A stretch of 64,000 nt of DNA from Deinococcus sp. YIM 77859. Its GTDB lineage: Bacteria; Deinococcota; Deinococci; Deinococcales; Deinococcaceae. Location: the NCBI RefSeq assembly GCF_000745175.1, contig NZ_JQNI01000004.1, positions 217,001 through 281,000 on the forward strand, given 5' to 3'. The translations under genes and the position numbers were made by a program. Below, piece by piece: positions 27,415 through 36,442 of the stretch. The stretch's first letter is position 1. Every line of letters starts with the position of its first letter. The notes below the pieces were generated by a model. That model made no database searches. It worked only from the letters and a program-made list of their open reading frames with translations, and was not told the DNA's origin.

Positions 27415-28743
27415 ATGAGCCACGACGCCTCCTCCCCCACCGGTAAGAACGCGCCTAGAGAGACGCTGCGCGAGCGGGCGGAACGTGAGTTGCAGATATC
27501 TGGACCCCCACCCGCACCGGCCACACAGGATCCCGCCACTCTGCTGCACGAACTGCAAGTCCACCAGATCGAGCTCGAACACCAGAACGAGGAACTGCGC
27601 CGGGCGCTGCTGGAGGCCGAGGAGGCGCGCAGCAAGTACCTAGACCTCTTTGATTTCGCGCCCATAGGGTACTTCACCTTTGACGAGCAGGGCCTGATTC
27701 AGGAGGCAAACCTCACCGGCTGCACGCTGCTGGGGGTGCCCCGTGAACGCCTGATCGGTCGCCGCTTTCCGCTGTTTGTAGATCCCGGCTGGCGGGGCCA
27801 CTTCACGGCGCTGCTGAAGCGGGTGTTCGACGGCCCAGGCAAGCGGGTGGCCGAGCTGAAGCTGGTCCGGCAGGACGGGACTGGCTTTTGGGGGCAGGTG
27901 GAGGCCGTTGCGGTGGATCCCGCGTCCAGGTCCGGCCCCCACTGCCGCGCGGCGGTGATCGATATCACCGCGCAAAAGGAAGCGCAGGAGGAGGTGTTGC
28001 GCCTGAACCAGACGCTGGAGCAGCGAGTAGAGCAGCGCAGCGCCCGCGTCCGCGAGCTGGCTGAGGAGCTTGAACGCTTCACCTACGACGTGGCCAACGA
28101 CCTGCAGGGGCCGCTGCGCCACATTCAGAGCTTCACGGAGCTGCTGAACGAGCGCTTTCCTCCTCCTGACGAGCAAAGCCGGCGGTACCTGGAACACATC
28201 GGCGCCTCGGCGCGGCGGATGCAGGGCCTGATCTCCGCGCTGCTTGACTTCTCACGGGCCAGTCGAATGCGCATGCGCCTCTCGCGCGTGCCGCTTGATC
28301 AGGTGCTCAGGGAAGTTCGCAAGAAACTCGAGCCCGAGCTCGCCAACCGGCAGGTGCAGCTCAGCGCCGACCCTCTACCGGTGGTCCAGGCCGACAGCGG
28401 CGCGATGCAGCTCGTGTTTCGCCACCTCCTGAGTAACGCCTTGAAGTTTACCCGCGCGCAGCCACAACCACGCATCCGCGTCTTTGCGCAGGAGACGGGG
28501 CGCGAGTACGTGCTGGCGGTGCAGGATAACGGTGCGGGCTTTAATATGCGCTACCGCGACCGCCTCTTTCACGTCTTTCAACGCCTCCACAGCGACCGGG
28601 AATACGAGGGCGCCGGGGTGGGGCTCGCCATCGTGCGCCGGGTCATGTCGCGCTACGGGGGCCGGGTGTGGGCCGAGGGCAAAGTTGGGGAGGGCGCCAC
28701 CTTCTACGTGGCCCTGCCCAAGCAACCTGTGGACCTGGACTGA
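27415..28743 (+). CDS. PAS-domain histidine-kinase-like protein with Asn in place of the H-box His
   Basis: 442 residues. An N-terminal coiled coil (LLHELQVHQIELEHQNEELR, about 45-75) is followed by a PAS domain (about 80-190; DLFDFAPIGYFTFDEQG). The dimerisation helix ELERFTYDVANDLQGPLRHI (about 218-237) follows, then an ATPase domain with HLLSNALKFT (N box), VQDNGAGF (G1) and GAGVGLAIVRR (G2). In related kinases the helix reads ..ASHDLQ.PLR; here the codon at 28096-28098 is AAC, giving Asn228, so the usual phosphoacceptor is missing. It may be a pseudokinase or a dimer partner. The ATG at 27415 was chosen because domain-like sequence begins there. It may be co-transcribed with the downstream CheB genes. 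Confidence 0.85.
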   Translation: MSHDASSPTGKNAPRETLRERAERELQISGPPPAPATQDPATLLHELQVHQIELEHQNEELRRALLEAEEARSKYLDLFDFAPIGYFTFDEQGLIQEANLTGCTLLGVPRERLIGRRFPLFVDPGWRGHFTALLKRVFDGPGKRVAELKLVRQDGTGFWGQVEAVAVDPASRSGPHCRAAVIDITAQKEAQEEVLRLNQTLEQRVEQRSARVRELAEELERFTYDVANDLQGPLRHIQSFTELLNERFPPPDEQSRRYLEHIGASARRMQGLISALLDFSRASRMRMRLSRVPLDQVLREVRKKLEPELANRQVQLSADPLPVVQADSGAMQLVFRHLLSNALKFTRAQPQPRIRVFAQETGREYVLAVQDNGAGFNMRYRDRLFHVFQRLHSDREYEGAGVGLAIVRRVMSRYGGRVWAEGKVGEGATFYVALPKQPVDLD

Positions 28744-28781
28744 GGGCAGAAACATAAAGGCGAGCGGCCTTCCCTTCATGT

Positions 28782-28803
28782 TCCTGCATGCCCCAATGCA
28801 GGA
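28782..28803 (+). promoter_or_regulatory. Hairpin covering the ribosome site of the first stand-alone cheB
   Basis: TCCTGCAT (28782-28789) pairs perfectly with ATGCAGGA (28796-28803) around a 6-base loop. The 3' arm contains most of the GCAGGAG ribosome site for the ATG at 28816, so the hairpin could limit translation. Function is inferred. Confidence 0.5.
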
Positions 28804-28815
28804 GCCGGGCCCACA

Positions 28816-29880
28816 ATGCGGGATATGGCACCCCAGCGTCTCGTTGTGATCGGTGCGTCGGCCGGAGGCGTAGAGAGCCTGATCGATCTGGCCGCCGCGC
28901 TGCCTCCCGACTTTCCAGCTCCCGTGCTGGTGGTGGTGCATATTCCTGCGGGGACACGCAGCCTGCTCCCGCAGATCCTGCGCCGGGCTGGCCCCCTTCC
29001 GGCGATTCATCCCCAGGACGGGGAGCCGCTGATGGCGGGCCGCATCTACGTGGCGCTGCCCGACCATCACCTGCTGGTGGAGCAGGGACGGGTCGCCGTC
29101 ACCAAAGGGCCCAAGGAAAACCGCTTCCGGCCTGCGATAGACGCCCTCTTTCGCTCGGCGGCCTACGTGTACGGTTCGGCGGTGATCGGCGTCATTCTCT
29201 CGGGCACGCTGGATGACGGCGTCTCGGGCCTGTGGACGATCAAGCGGCGGGGAGGCGTCGCCGTGGTGCAGCAGCCAGACGACGCCCTCTACAGCGAGAT
29301 GCCGGTGAATGCCCTGCAACAGGTGGACGTGGATTACGTGGTGCCGCTGGCAGAACTGGGCGAGCTGCTCACGCGGCTGGTCACACAAAGCTCGCAGGAT
29401 GGAGAGGACCAGATGAATGAGGAGGAACGGCGTCGTCTGGAAACGGAGGTGCGGATCGCCGCCGAAGACGGGGCACTGGAACAGGGCATCCTGGAGATGG
29501 GTGAGCTCTCCGCCATCGCCTGTCCCGACTGTCACGGAGCGCTGGTGCGGCTGCAGGAAGGAGGACACGTCCGCTACCGCTGTCACACCGGGCACGCCTT
29601 TAGCGCGAGCGCCCTGCTTGCCGGAGTGAACGAATCGGTTGAAGATAGCCTGTGGAGTGCGGTCCGGGCACTGGAAGAAAGCACCATTCTGCTGCGCCAA
29701 CTCGGCGAGCACCACGCGGACGCTGGCAACGTGCGAACCGCAGAACTCTTTTTTGATCAGGCGCACGCCGCCGAGGAACGTTCCCGCCGGGTGCGGGATG
29801 TCCTGATCCAGGAAAATCCCCTGGACGACCCGGTGATTCGCGAGGGCAGCCAGGTCAGCCACGACCCCAACCTGCCCTGA
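28816..29880 (+). CDS. Stand-alone CheB-type methylesterase with C-terminal Cys/His motif
   Basis: 354 residues. The CheB domain (about 5-190) has GASAGG (Ser), VVVHIPAG (His) and ILSGTLDDG (Asp), so the catalytic triad is kept. No receiver domain precedes it. The C-terminal part has CPDCHGALV and YRCHTGHAFS (about 235-265), probably metal-binding, and then a helical region with LEESTILLRQL. CheB enzymes demethylate or deamidate receptor glutamates, but no receptor is in the window. It follows the kinase-like gene by 72 bases and a paralogue comes 36 bases later. A second in-frame ATG lies nine bases downstream of the chosen start. Confidence 0.85.
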   Translation: MRDMAPQRLVVIGASAGGVESLIDLAAALPPDFPAPVLVVVHIPAGTRSLLPQILRRAGPLPAIHPQDGEPLMAGRIYVALPDHHLLVEQGRVAVTKGPKENRFRPAIDALFRSAAYVYGSAVIGVILSGTLDDGVSGLWTIKRRGGVAVVQQPDDALYSEMPVNALQQVDVDYVVPLAELGELLTRLVTQSSQDGEDQMNEEERRRLETEVRIAAEDGALEQGILEMGELSAIACPDCHGALVRLQEGGHVRYRCHTGHAFSASALLAGVNESVEDSLWSAVRALEESTILLRQLGEHHADAGNVRTAELFFDQAHAAEERSRRVRDVLIQENPLDDPVIREGSQVSHDPNLP

Positions 29881-29916
29881 GCGGAGCAGGGGCGCGCGCA
29901 GCAGAATGGAGAGGTC

Positions 29917-30954
29917 ATGACTCGACAACCCATCGTGGTGATTGGCGCTTCCGCCGGGGGTGTGGAAGCCCTTCAGGCGCTTGCATCGCGGCTCCCCACG
30001 GACTTTCCGGCACCCGTCTTGATGGTCTTGCATATCGCGCCCTACAGCCCGAGCGTCCTCCCCGACATCCTCAACCGCTGCTGTGCACTGCCCGCCCAGC
30101 ACGCGCAGGACGGCGAGACAGCGCAGCCGGGCCGCATCTACGTGGCGCCGCCCGACCATCACCTGCTTGTCGAGAATGGCGAGCTGGCTGTGACCAAAGG
30201 CCCCCGGGAAAACCGGATGCGGCCCGCGATAGACACCCTCTTTCGCTCGGCAGCGTACACGCACGGGCCGGACGTGACCGGGGTGATTCTCTCGGGCCTG
30301 CTGGACGACGGGACCTCGGGCCTGTGGACGATCAAGCGCCTGGGGGGCCAGGCCATCGTGCAGGACCCGGGGGACGCGCGGTTCGACGCTATGCCCCGCA
30401 GCGCCATTCAGCACGTTGCTGTGGACGCCGTGCTGTCCGCAGCGCAGATCGGCGAGCAGCTCTCCCAGCTCGTTCGTCAACCGCGCCAGAGCCTCGCCGT
30501 TCAGCTGGAGCCACACGAGCACAAGCGCCTGCGGGCTGAGGTGCGGATCGCCGCGCAGGACAGCGGATACGAGCTCGGCATCATGAACTGCGGCAAACCC
30601 TCCCTCCTCACCTGCCCCGAGTGCCACGGCACGCTGACGCAGATCCAGGAGGGTACCCTGACGCGCTACCGCTGTCACACCGGGCACGCCTACACCGCAA
30701 GCAGTCTGCTGGCCGACATCACCTCGGACATCGAGGAAAAGGCCTACCAGGTGCTCCGCGCCCTGGAAGAGAGCGCCATTCTGCTGCGGCAGCTCGGCGG
30801 CCAGTGCGAGCAGAGCGGGAACCTACGGGCCGCGCAGGCGTTCCTGGTTCAGGCCCACGAGGCTGAGGAGCACGCCCAAACCGTCCACAACCTGATCATC
30901 CATAACAAGCAGCTCAGCAGCGCCAAGGTGGAGGAGGCTGCGCCGCGGGAGTAG
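29917..30954 (+). CDS. Stand-alone CheB-type methylesterase, second paralogue
   Basis: 345 residues, collinear with the previous gene and clearly a tandem paralogue. It has GASAGGVEALQ (Ser), MVLHIAP (His), ILSGLLDDG (Asp), the shared MRPAIDTLFRSAA block, and C-terminal CPECHGTL and YRCHTGHAYT. No receiver domain is present. GGAGAG lies five bases upstream of the ATG. It probably acts with the kinase-like and CheB-CheR-PAS proteins in a non-chemotactic sensory pathway. This is inferred from proximity and from the absence of cheA, cheW and receptor genes. Confidence 0.85.
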   Translation: MTRQPIVVIGASAGGVEALQALASRLPTDFPAPVLMVLHIAPYSPSVLPDILNRCCALPAQHAQDGETAQPGRIYVAPPDHHLLVENGELAVTKGPRENRMRPAIDTLFRSAAYTHGPDVTGVILSGLLDDGTSGLWTIKRLGGQAIVQDPGDARFDAMPRSAIQHVAVDAVLSAAQIGEQLSQLVRQPRQSLAVQLEPHEHKRLRAEVRIAAQDSGYELGIMNCGKPSLLTCPECHGTLTQIQEGTLTRYRCHTGHAYTASSLLADITSDIEEKAYQVLRALEESAILLRQLGGQCEQSGNLRAAQAFLVQAHEAEEHAQTVHNLIIHNKQLSSAKVEEAAPRE

Positions 30955-31214
30955 CGGAGCGCCTCCCAAAGACTTGTCCACCGTTGATGCACGCGAATGG
31001 GGGGGCAGGTCCAGCGTCTACAGATCCCGAACCCGCCCGTCTCCACCTGTGGTCCCCCAGGCTGACCCCAGGCTGGTTCCAGGAGTGGCCCACACCCACG
31101 GCGGGCCTGGAACCGGGTGGCTTCAGTGTGCACCGGCTGGCGCGGGCCGACCTTTAGCCTCCCTTGAGGAGGAAAACTTCTTCAGGGGGGCCCGGCACAC
31201 CGCATGATGGGTGG

Positions 31215-32396
31215 GTGGCACACCCCACGGCTTCTTCTCGCGTTCCCCGCGTGTTCCTGCCCGTTCTCGCCCTGGTGGGCTGCGGCGCGTTTCTCAATGT
31301 GTACAGCACCCAGGCCCTGCTGCCGGAGCTCGCGCGCGAGTTTTCGGCGTCCAGGGTGGCGACGTCCCTCACGGTGAGTGCCACCACCCTAGCGATGGCC
31401 CTCTGTGCCCCGCTGGTGGGCCTCCTGGCAGACGCGCTGGGGCGTAAACGCCTGCTGGTAGGAGCTCTGCTGCTGCTCGCCGTGCCCTGCCTCTTGATCG
31501 CCCGGGCTGATTCGCTCGGCCACCTCATCCTCTGGCGCTTCGTACAGGGCGTCCTGATTCCCGGCGTCATGGTCGTCACCACGGCGTACGTCGCGGAGGA
31601 ACTCCCCACCCCACGCGTTCCGGCAGCGCTTGCCATGTACATCACGGGCACGGTCGTCGGAGGCTTCGGGGGGCGCTTTTTGAGTGGCGTCGTCGCAGAA
31701 GCAGCGAGCTGGCGGGAGGCATTCCACGTGATCGCCGCATCCAACCTCCTGATTGGGCTGATCGCCTGGGCCGTCCTTCCCCGGGCGAGGAATTTCGTGC
31801 CCCAGCGGGCCGGGCAGGCCCTCCCGACTCTGGGAAGCCACCTGCGCAATCCGCCGCTTCTCGCCGCGTGCGCGGTGGGGTTTGCCCTGCTGTTCGCGTT
31901 GGTGGCCGCCTTCACCTATGTGAATTACCACCTGGCGGACCCGCCCTACCGGCTGACGTCCGCAGGCCTTGGGACAGTCTTTACCGTGTACCTGCTGGGC
32001 GTGGTCGTCACGCCACCCTCGGGCCGCCTGGTGGCGCGCTTCGGTCACCGGCGGGTACTGCTGGGCGCACTCGCGCTGGCGGCGCTGGGTTTCACAGTCA
32101 CGCTGGCCGCACCCCTGCCGCTCATCATCCTGGGTCTGGCGATCGGTTCGAGCGGCGTCTTTGTCGCTCAGGCCACCACGACGGGGTACGTTGCCGCGAG
32201 CGTAACGCAGGGGCGGTCGCTCGCCTCCGGCCTCTACAACCTCGCGTACTACACGGGGGGCGCGCTCGGGGCAGTTCTGCCCGGGGTGGCCTACGCCCGC
32301 TTCGGCTGGAGCGGAGCCGTTGCGGCTGGGCTCGCGGCCCTGGCGCTTGCAGCCGCCCTTGCCGCCCTCGCGTGGCCGCGAACGTCAGGCCCGTAG
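31215..32396 (+). CDS. MFS transporter (YnfM/arabinose-efflux-like)
   Basis: About 393 residues with twelve predicted membrane segments. The conserved loop-2 motif appears as GLLADALGRKRLLVG, and the second-half equivalent is SGRLVARFGHRRVLLG. The N-terminus FLNVYSTQALLPELAREFSA resembles YnfM-type permeases, which suggests export of a small molecule. The start is unclear: the GTG at 31215 lacks a strong ribosome site. A GAGGAGG at 31166-31172 has no start at proper spacing, while a TTG at 31164 is also in frame. It is a single gene with the same orientation as the next regulator. Confidence 0.8.
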   Translation: MAHPTASSRVPRVFLPVLALVGCGAFLNVYSTQALLPELAREFSASRVATSLTVSATTLAMALCAPLVGLLADALGRKRLLVGALLLLAVPCLLIARADSLGHLILWRFVQGVLIPGVMVVTTAYVAEELPTPRVPAALAMYITGTVVGGFGGRFLSGVVAEAASWREAFHVIAASNLLIGLIAWAVLPRARNFVPQRAGQALPTLGSHLRNPPLLAACAVGFALLFALVAAFTYVNYHLADPPYRLTSAGLGTVFTVYLLGVVVTPPSGRLVARFGHRRVLLGALALAALGFTVTLAAPLPLIILGLAIGSSGVFVAQATTTGYVAASVTQGRSLASGLYNLAYYTGGALGAVLPGVAYARFGWSGAVAAGLAALALAAALAALAWPRTSGP

Positions 32397-32438
32397 ACCC
32401 GGGGGCACTCCTCCTTCCCCGGCTTGCAATGAAGCCTT

Positions 32439-32448
32439 TTACATGTAA
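32439..32448. promoter_or_regulatory. Palindrome and possible promoter upstream of the GntR regulator
   Basis: TTACATGTAA is a perfect 10-bp palindrome about 70 bases before the regulator start. A TTGCAA element at 32424-32429 could be a -35 box with the palindrome in the spacer, but the -10 match (AACACT) is weak. It is a candidate autoregulatory operator. Confidence 0.4.
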
Positions 32449-32516
32449 CACTCATTTCGTTCCACAGTTTGTGTCTGGCTGGAAGCCCTACGTTCACCCG
32501 AAGGGAGGCTCCCTAC

Positions 32517-33170
32517 GTGCTTCAACCTGTTGCCAGGGACCGCGTTGTCGACGTGGTGCGGGAACGGCTGCGCGCAGCCATCCTGGCGGGGGAACTCGCC
32601 CCCGGCACCCGCCTGAGCGTACCGGAACTCGCCCGTCATCTTCAGGTCAGCCGCTCGCCCGTGCGCGAGGCGGTGCTGCTCCTCGTGGGAGAAGGGCTGG
32701 CGGTCGAGCATTCGCGGCGGGGCGTGGAGGTGGCGCGGCTGGACCTGGGCGACCTGCTCGAACTGTACGAGCTGCGCGCGGCCCTCGAAGGCCTGGCCGC
32801 GGGTCTGGCGGCCGAGCGGATGAGCAGCACCGACCTCGCGGCGCTGCGGGGGGTGCTGGACGCGCAGGGCGCTGCAGCACTGGGGGAGGCGGGCCGCTTC
32901 CGCGACCTCGACGCCCGGTTTCACCAGATCGTCGTCCAGACCTGCGGCAATGCCCGGCTGGCGCGGCACGCCGAGCTGCTCGCACGGGAGATGCGCCTGG
33001 CGGGTCCCCTTCTGCTGAACACCCCCGCGCACCTGCGCCGCAGCCACGAGGAGCACCGGGCCATCGAGCGTGCGCTGCGGCAACGCGACGGCCCCGCCGC
33101 CGAGGCCGCCATGCGCGCTCACCTCACCCGCGTCGCGCAGGCCGTTCGTATCCACCACACCCAGCCCTGA
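32517..33170 (+). CDS. GntR-family (FCD domain) transcriptional regulator
   Basis: 217 residues. The N-terminal winged helix (about 5-70) has RLRAAILAGELAPGTRLS and VSRSPVREAVLLL, the GntR recognition signature. The C-terminal FCD ligand domain (about 80-210) has LYELRAALEGLAAGLAAERM, FRDLDARFHQIV and SHEEHRAIERAL, whose D and H residues usually bind a metal. The GTG at 32517 is preceded by AAGGGAGG. It ends 19 bases before the solute-binding protein gene, so it probably controls the Liv-type transporter and is co-transcribed with it. Confidence 0.9.
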   Translation: MLQPVARDRVVDVVRERLRAAILAGELAPGTRLSVPELARHLQVSRSPVREAVLLLVGEGLAVEHSRRGVEVARLDLGDLLELYELRAALEGLAAGLAAERMSSTDLAALRGVLDAQGAAALGEAGRFRDLDARFHQIVVQTCGNARLARHAELLAREMRLAGPLLLNTPAHLRRSHEEHRAIERALRQRDGPAAEAAMRAHLTRVAQAVRIHHTQP

Positions 33171-33189
33171 TTTCCCGGAGGAGAACCCC

Positions 33190-34350
33190 ATGCGTAAGAC
33201 CCTGACCCTCGGCCTCATCCTCAGCCTCTCCACCCTGTCTGCCGCTCAGGCGCAGGGCACGATCAAGATCGGCGCGATCACGTCCATCACCGGGCGCTTT
33301 GCCGAGTTCGGCAAGATGCAGCTCGCGGGCTTCAAGGTCGGCGTAGACGAGGTGAACCGCCGGGGCGGTGTCCTTGGGCGCCGCATCGAACTCGTGATCG
33401 AGGACAACGCCAGCGACGTCAACAAGGGCCTGGCCGCCGCCGAGCGGCTGGTGAACGCGGGCGTGCCGCTGGTGCTCAACGAGTACTCGTCCAGCCTGGT
33501 CAAGGCGCAGGCGCAGTACCTCGCCCGCCAAAAGGTCCCGGCGCTCGTCTTCAGCTCCAGCGGCGACGACATCACCAAGCCCGGCAGCGACTACATCTTC
33601 CGCCTCAACCAGCCCGCGACCGAGTACGCCCGCGTGATCCTCAACATCTTCCGCGCCAACAAGTTCCGGAACATGGCGATCATCGCGGGAACCGGGGCCT
33701 TTGAGAAAAGCGTTGCCGACGCTGCCCAGGACTTCGCCAAGGAATACGGCATCACCGTGGTCGAGGACCAGCGGTACGACAAGGGCCTCACCGACTTCCG
33801 ACCGGTCTTGAACCGCATCAAGGCCAAGAACCCCGACGGCATCCTGATGGTGTCCTACGCCGAAGACAGCGTGGCTCTGATGCGCCAGGCACGCGAGGTC
33901 GGCGTCAAGCCACGCCTCTTTGCCGGGGGTGCGGCGGGCTTTGCGCTGCCGGAATTCGTCAAGGACGCCGGAAGCGCCGCCGAGAACGTGGTCACGGCAA
34001 CCGCCTGGATTCCCCAGCTCCGCTACCCCGGCACCCAGAAGCTGAACGTCGAGCTGAAAAAGGCGCTGGGCGGACAGGACCCGAGCTACCACGCGGCTCA
34101 GGCCTACGCCGCCGTTTTGGTCGCGGCCGAGGCGATTCGCCGCGCGGGAAGCACCGACCGAGAAAAGGTAAAGGCGGCCCTCAACACCCTCAACATGCAG
34201 ACCGCGTTTGGCCCCATTCAGTTCAAGGACTACAGCGGCTTCCGCAACCAGAACCCGCTCACGATGATCGCGCAGCAGGTTCAAAACGGCGCCTTTGTGC
34301 CCGTCTACCCCAAGAGCGTCGTGCCCCGTGCGCTCAAGTTCGAGCGCTAA
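33190..34350 (+). CDS. Branched-chain amino acid-type ABC transporter solute-binding protein
   Basis: 386 residues. The Sec signal peptide ends in SAAQAQG; it has no lipobox, so it is periplasmic or surface-retained. The mature part has IKIGAITSITGRFAEFGKMQ, GVDEVNRRGGVLGRRIELV, PALVFSSSGDD and the Peripla_BP_6 pattern throughout. It delivers ligand to the permease pair encoded downstream. The family binds leucine, isoleucine or valine, but also aromatic acids, amides and urea; the ligand is not fixed by sequence. GGAGGAGAACCCC precedes the ATG. Confidence 0.9.
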   Translation: MRKTLTLGLILSLSTLSAAQAQGTIKIGAITSITGRFAEFGKMQLAGFKVGVDEVNRRGGVLGRRIELVIEDNASDVNKGLAAAERLVNAGVPLVLNEYSSSLVKAQAQYLARQKVPALVFSSSGDDITKPGSDYIFRLNQPATEYARVILNIFRANKFRNMAIIAGTGAFEKSVADAAQDFAKEYGITVVEDQRYDKGLTDFRPVLNRIKAKNPDGILMVSYAEDSVALMRQAREVGVKPRLFAGGAAGFALPEFVKDAGSAAENVVTATAWIPQLRYPGTQKLNVELKKALGGQDPSYHAAQAYAAVLVAAEAIRRAGSTDREKVKAALNTLNMQTAFGPIQFKDYSGFRNQNPLTMIAQQVQNGAFVPVYPKSVVPRALKFER

Positions 34351-34378
34351 AAGCCGTCTCCTTTCCCAGCCGCCGACC

Positions 34379-34412
34379 GGGGGCGGAACGAGCCAAGGCT
34401 TGGCCCGCCCCC
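34379..34412 (+). other. Intercistronic stem-loop between binding protein and permease genes
   Basis: GGGGGCGG (34379-34386) pairs with CCGCCCCC (34405-34412), and AGCC/GGCT form a nested small hairpin in the loop. Such structures after binding-protein genes commonly stabilise the upstream message or attenuate read-through; that role is inferred here. Confidence 0.6.
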
Positions 34413-34425
34413 CACAGGAGTTCAT

Positions 34426-35313
34426 ATGGATCAAGCCGCCCTCACGGCGCTTCTTCAAACGCTGGTGCAGGGCCTCCTCACCGGGGGGCTCTACGCCCTG
34501 ATCGGCACCGGCCTGAGCCTGATCTTCGGCGTGATGCGGGTCATCAACTTCGCGCACGGCGACTTTCTTGCCATCGGGATGTTCATCACGCTGGCCCTCT
34601 TTCGCACCTTTGAGCTCGACCCCTATCTCAGCCTGCTTGTGGCCGCGCCGTTTGGCTTCGCGCTGGGCTTTGTCCTGCAGCGCCTGGTGCTCGCGCGGCT
34701 GGGAGACCGGCTCAGCGAGGGCAGCATGCTCGCCACGCTGGGCCTGGGGCTCATCATCAGCAATACGCTGCTGCTGACCTTTGGCGCGCAGCCGCAGAGC
34801 ATCAACGTGCCCTACGCGACGAGCACCTTTCAGCTCGGCGGCGTGCAGGTCAGCATTCCGCTCCTGATTGCGGGGGTGGGTACCGCCGGGGCCATCGCGG
34901 GACTGAACCTGCTGCTCTACCGCACTGAGCTGGGCCGGGCCATTCGTGCCACGGCCCAAAATCCCTTGGGGGCCGAGCTGCAGGGCGTGAAGACCGGCCA
35001 TATCCAGGCCATCGTCTTTGGGCTGGGCGTGGCCTTTGCGGCCATCGCAGGCGTGCTGCTGATGCCGCTGCTGTACGCTTTCCCGACCGTGGGCGAGAAC
35101 TACACCACCAAGGCGTTTATCGTGACGGTGCTGGGGGGCCTGGGCAACCTTCCGGGGGCCATCGCGGGTGGGCTGGTGCTGGGCGTGATCGAGTCCCTCG
35201 GGGCCTTTTATATCAGCAACAACTACCGCGATGCCTACGGGCTGATCGCCTTCCTGCTGGTGCTGCTGCTGCGCCCAGAAGGCCTCTTTGGAAGGACAGT
35301 GAAACGGGTATGA
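34426..35313 (+). CDS. livH: Branched-chain amino acid-type ABC permease (LivH)
   Basis: 295 residues with about eight membrane segments. Seen: GLLTGGLYALIGTGLSLIFGVMRVINFAHG near the N-terminus and AIRATAQNPLGAELQGV in the cytoplasmic loop that contacts the ATPase, both typical of LivH. It forms the membrane channel with the LivM homologue. CAGGAG lies five bases before the ATG. Confidence 0.9.
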   Translation: MDQAALTALLQTLVQGLLTGGLYALIGTGLSLIFGVMRVINFAHGDFLAIGMFITLALFRTFELDPYLSLLVAAPFGFALGFVLQRLVLARLGDRLSEGSMLATLGLGLIISNTLLLTFGAQPQSINVPYATSTFQLGGVQVSIPLLIAGVGTAGAIAGLNLLLYRTELGRAIRATAQNPLGAELQGVKTGHIQAIVFGLGVAFAAIAGVLLMPLLYAFPTVGENYTTKAFIVTVLGGLGNLPGAIAGGLVLGVIESLGAFYISNNYRDAYGLIAFLLVLLLRPEGLFGRTVKRV

Positions 35314-35419
35314 AAGAATCAGCGGTTTTTCCGCATTTCTTCCAAGCGAACGCGAGTGGACAGGGCAGCGGCCTCCGGGAATGGGAGGGACTGACGGTGT
35401 TCTCCCGGCAGGCTCGGAA

Positions 35420-36442
35420 ATGGACGGGAGCCGCGTGACCACGGCTGCACCGCTGCCCGCCGCCCGGCCCCGCGCCCTCACCTTCGGGAATGTCTGGCTC
35501 AGCCTGGCGCTGCTGGCCGTTATGCTCGTCTATCCCTTCGTCTTCGGTAGGGCGCTGAATTTTGGCGTCGCTACCCTGATCTTCGCGGGCTTTGCCATGA
35601 GCTGGAACGTCCTGGGCGGCTGGGCCGGGCAGCTCAGCCTGGGGCACGCGGCCTTTGTGGGCGTCGGGGCCTATACCCTGACGCTGCTTGCTATGCCGGA
35701 ACGCGTCCCGGCTTTTTTCGGCGGTCCGGTCGCCCCGTGGTGGGGAGCCCTGATCGGCATGGGGCTGGCCGCGCTGCTGGCCGCCGTGTGGGGAGGGCTC
35801 ACCTTTCGCCTCCGTGGAAGCTACTTTGTGCTGTCCACCATCGCCGTGGCGCTGGTGCTGCGGTTGGTGGCGATCAACAGCGCCTGGACCGGCGGGGCGG
35901 AGGGCCTTTTTATGCCGGAACTCCCCACCCTCTTCGGTCTGGACCTGTTTGACCGCCGGGTGGAGTACGGCCTGGCCCTCGGCTTCGTGACGCTCACGCT
36001 GCTGGTGACGCACCTGCTGCGCCGCTCACGCCTGGGCTACGCCCTTCAGGCGGTCCGCGAGGACGAGGACGGGGCGCGGGCGCTGGGGATCGACCCGGCC
36101 CGGATGAAGGTGATCGCCTTTATGCTCAGCGCGGCCCTGACGGCCCTGGGCGGCAGCCTCTACGCGATCTACCTGCAGGCCTTTGAGCCTCACACGCTGC
36201 TCGAACTGCCGCTCAGCGTGCAGATCGCGCTGATGGCGATTATCGGCGGGCGCGCGAGCATCCAGGGCCCAATCATCGGAGCTGTCCTGCTCAGCGTGTT
36301 CGGCGAGGTGTTTCGCACGGTCTTCGCCAGCGCCAACCTCCTGATCTACGGCGTCCTGATTCTCGTCGTCACGCTGTTTGCCCCGGACGGCATCATGGGC
36401 CTTTTCGGGCGCCGCGGGCGCAAGCTGGGGACCGCACGATGA
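35420..36442 (+). CDS. livM: Branched-chain amino acid-type ABC permease (LivM)
   Basis: About 340 residues with roughly nine to ten membrane segments. It has FAGFAMSWNVLGGWAGQLSLGHAAF, FRLRGSYFVLSTIAVALVL and the ATPase-contact loop LQAVREDEDGARALGIDP, all typical of LivM. The start is uncertain: ATG at 35420 was preferred over ATG at 35381, and a GTG at 35438 with GGGAG upstream is also possible. The stop overlaps the ATG of the LivG gene by four bases. It is the second channel subunit. Confidence 0.85.
   Translation: MDGSRVTTAAPLPAARPRALTFGNVWLSLALLAVMLVYPFVFGRALNFGVATLIFAGFAMSWNVLGGWAGQLSLGHAAFVGVGAYTLTLLAMPERVPAFFGGPVAPWWGALIGMGLAALLAAVWGGLTFRLRGSYFVLSTIAVALVLRLVAINSAWTGGAEGLFMPELPTLFGLDLFDRRVEYGLALGFVTLTLLVTHLLRRSRLGYALQAVREDEDGARALGIDPARMKVIAFMLSAALTALGGSLYAIYLQAFEPHTLLELPLSVQIALMAIIGGRASIQGPIIGAVLLSVFGEVFRTVFASANLLIYGVLILVVTLFAPDGIMGLFGRRGRKLGTAR

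Noticed and set aside
35314..35419. Terminator between livH and livM homologues
   Set aside because: The GCGG/CCGC hairpin with T-run in the loop is only four base pairs; the Liv genes are expected to be co-transcribed.
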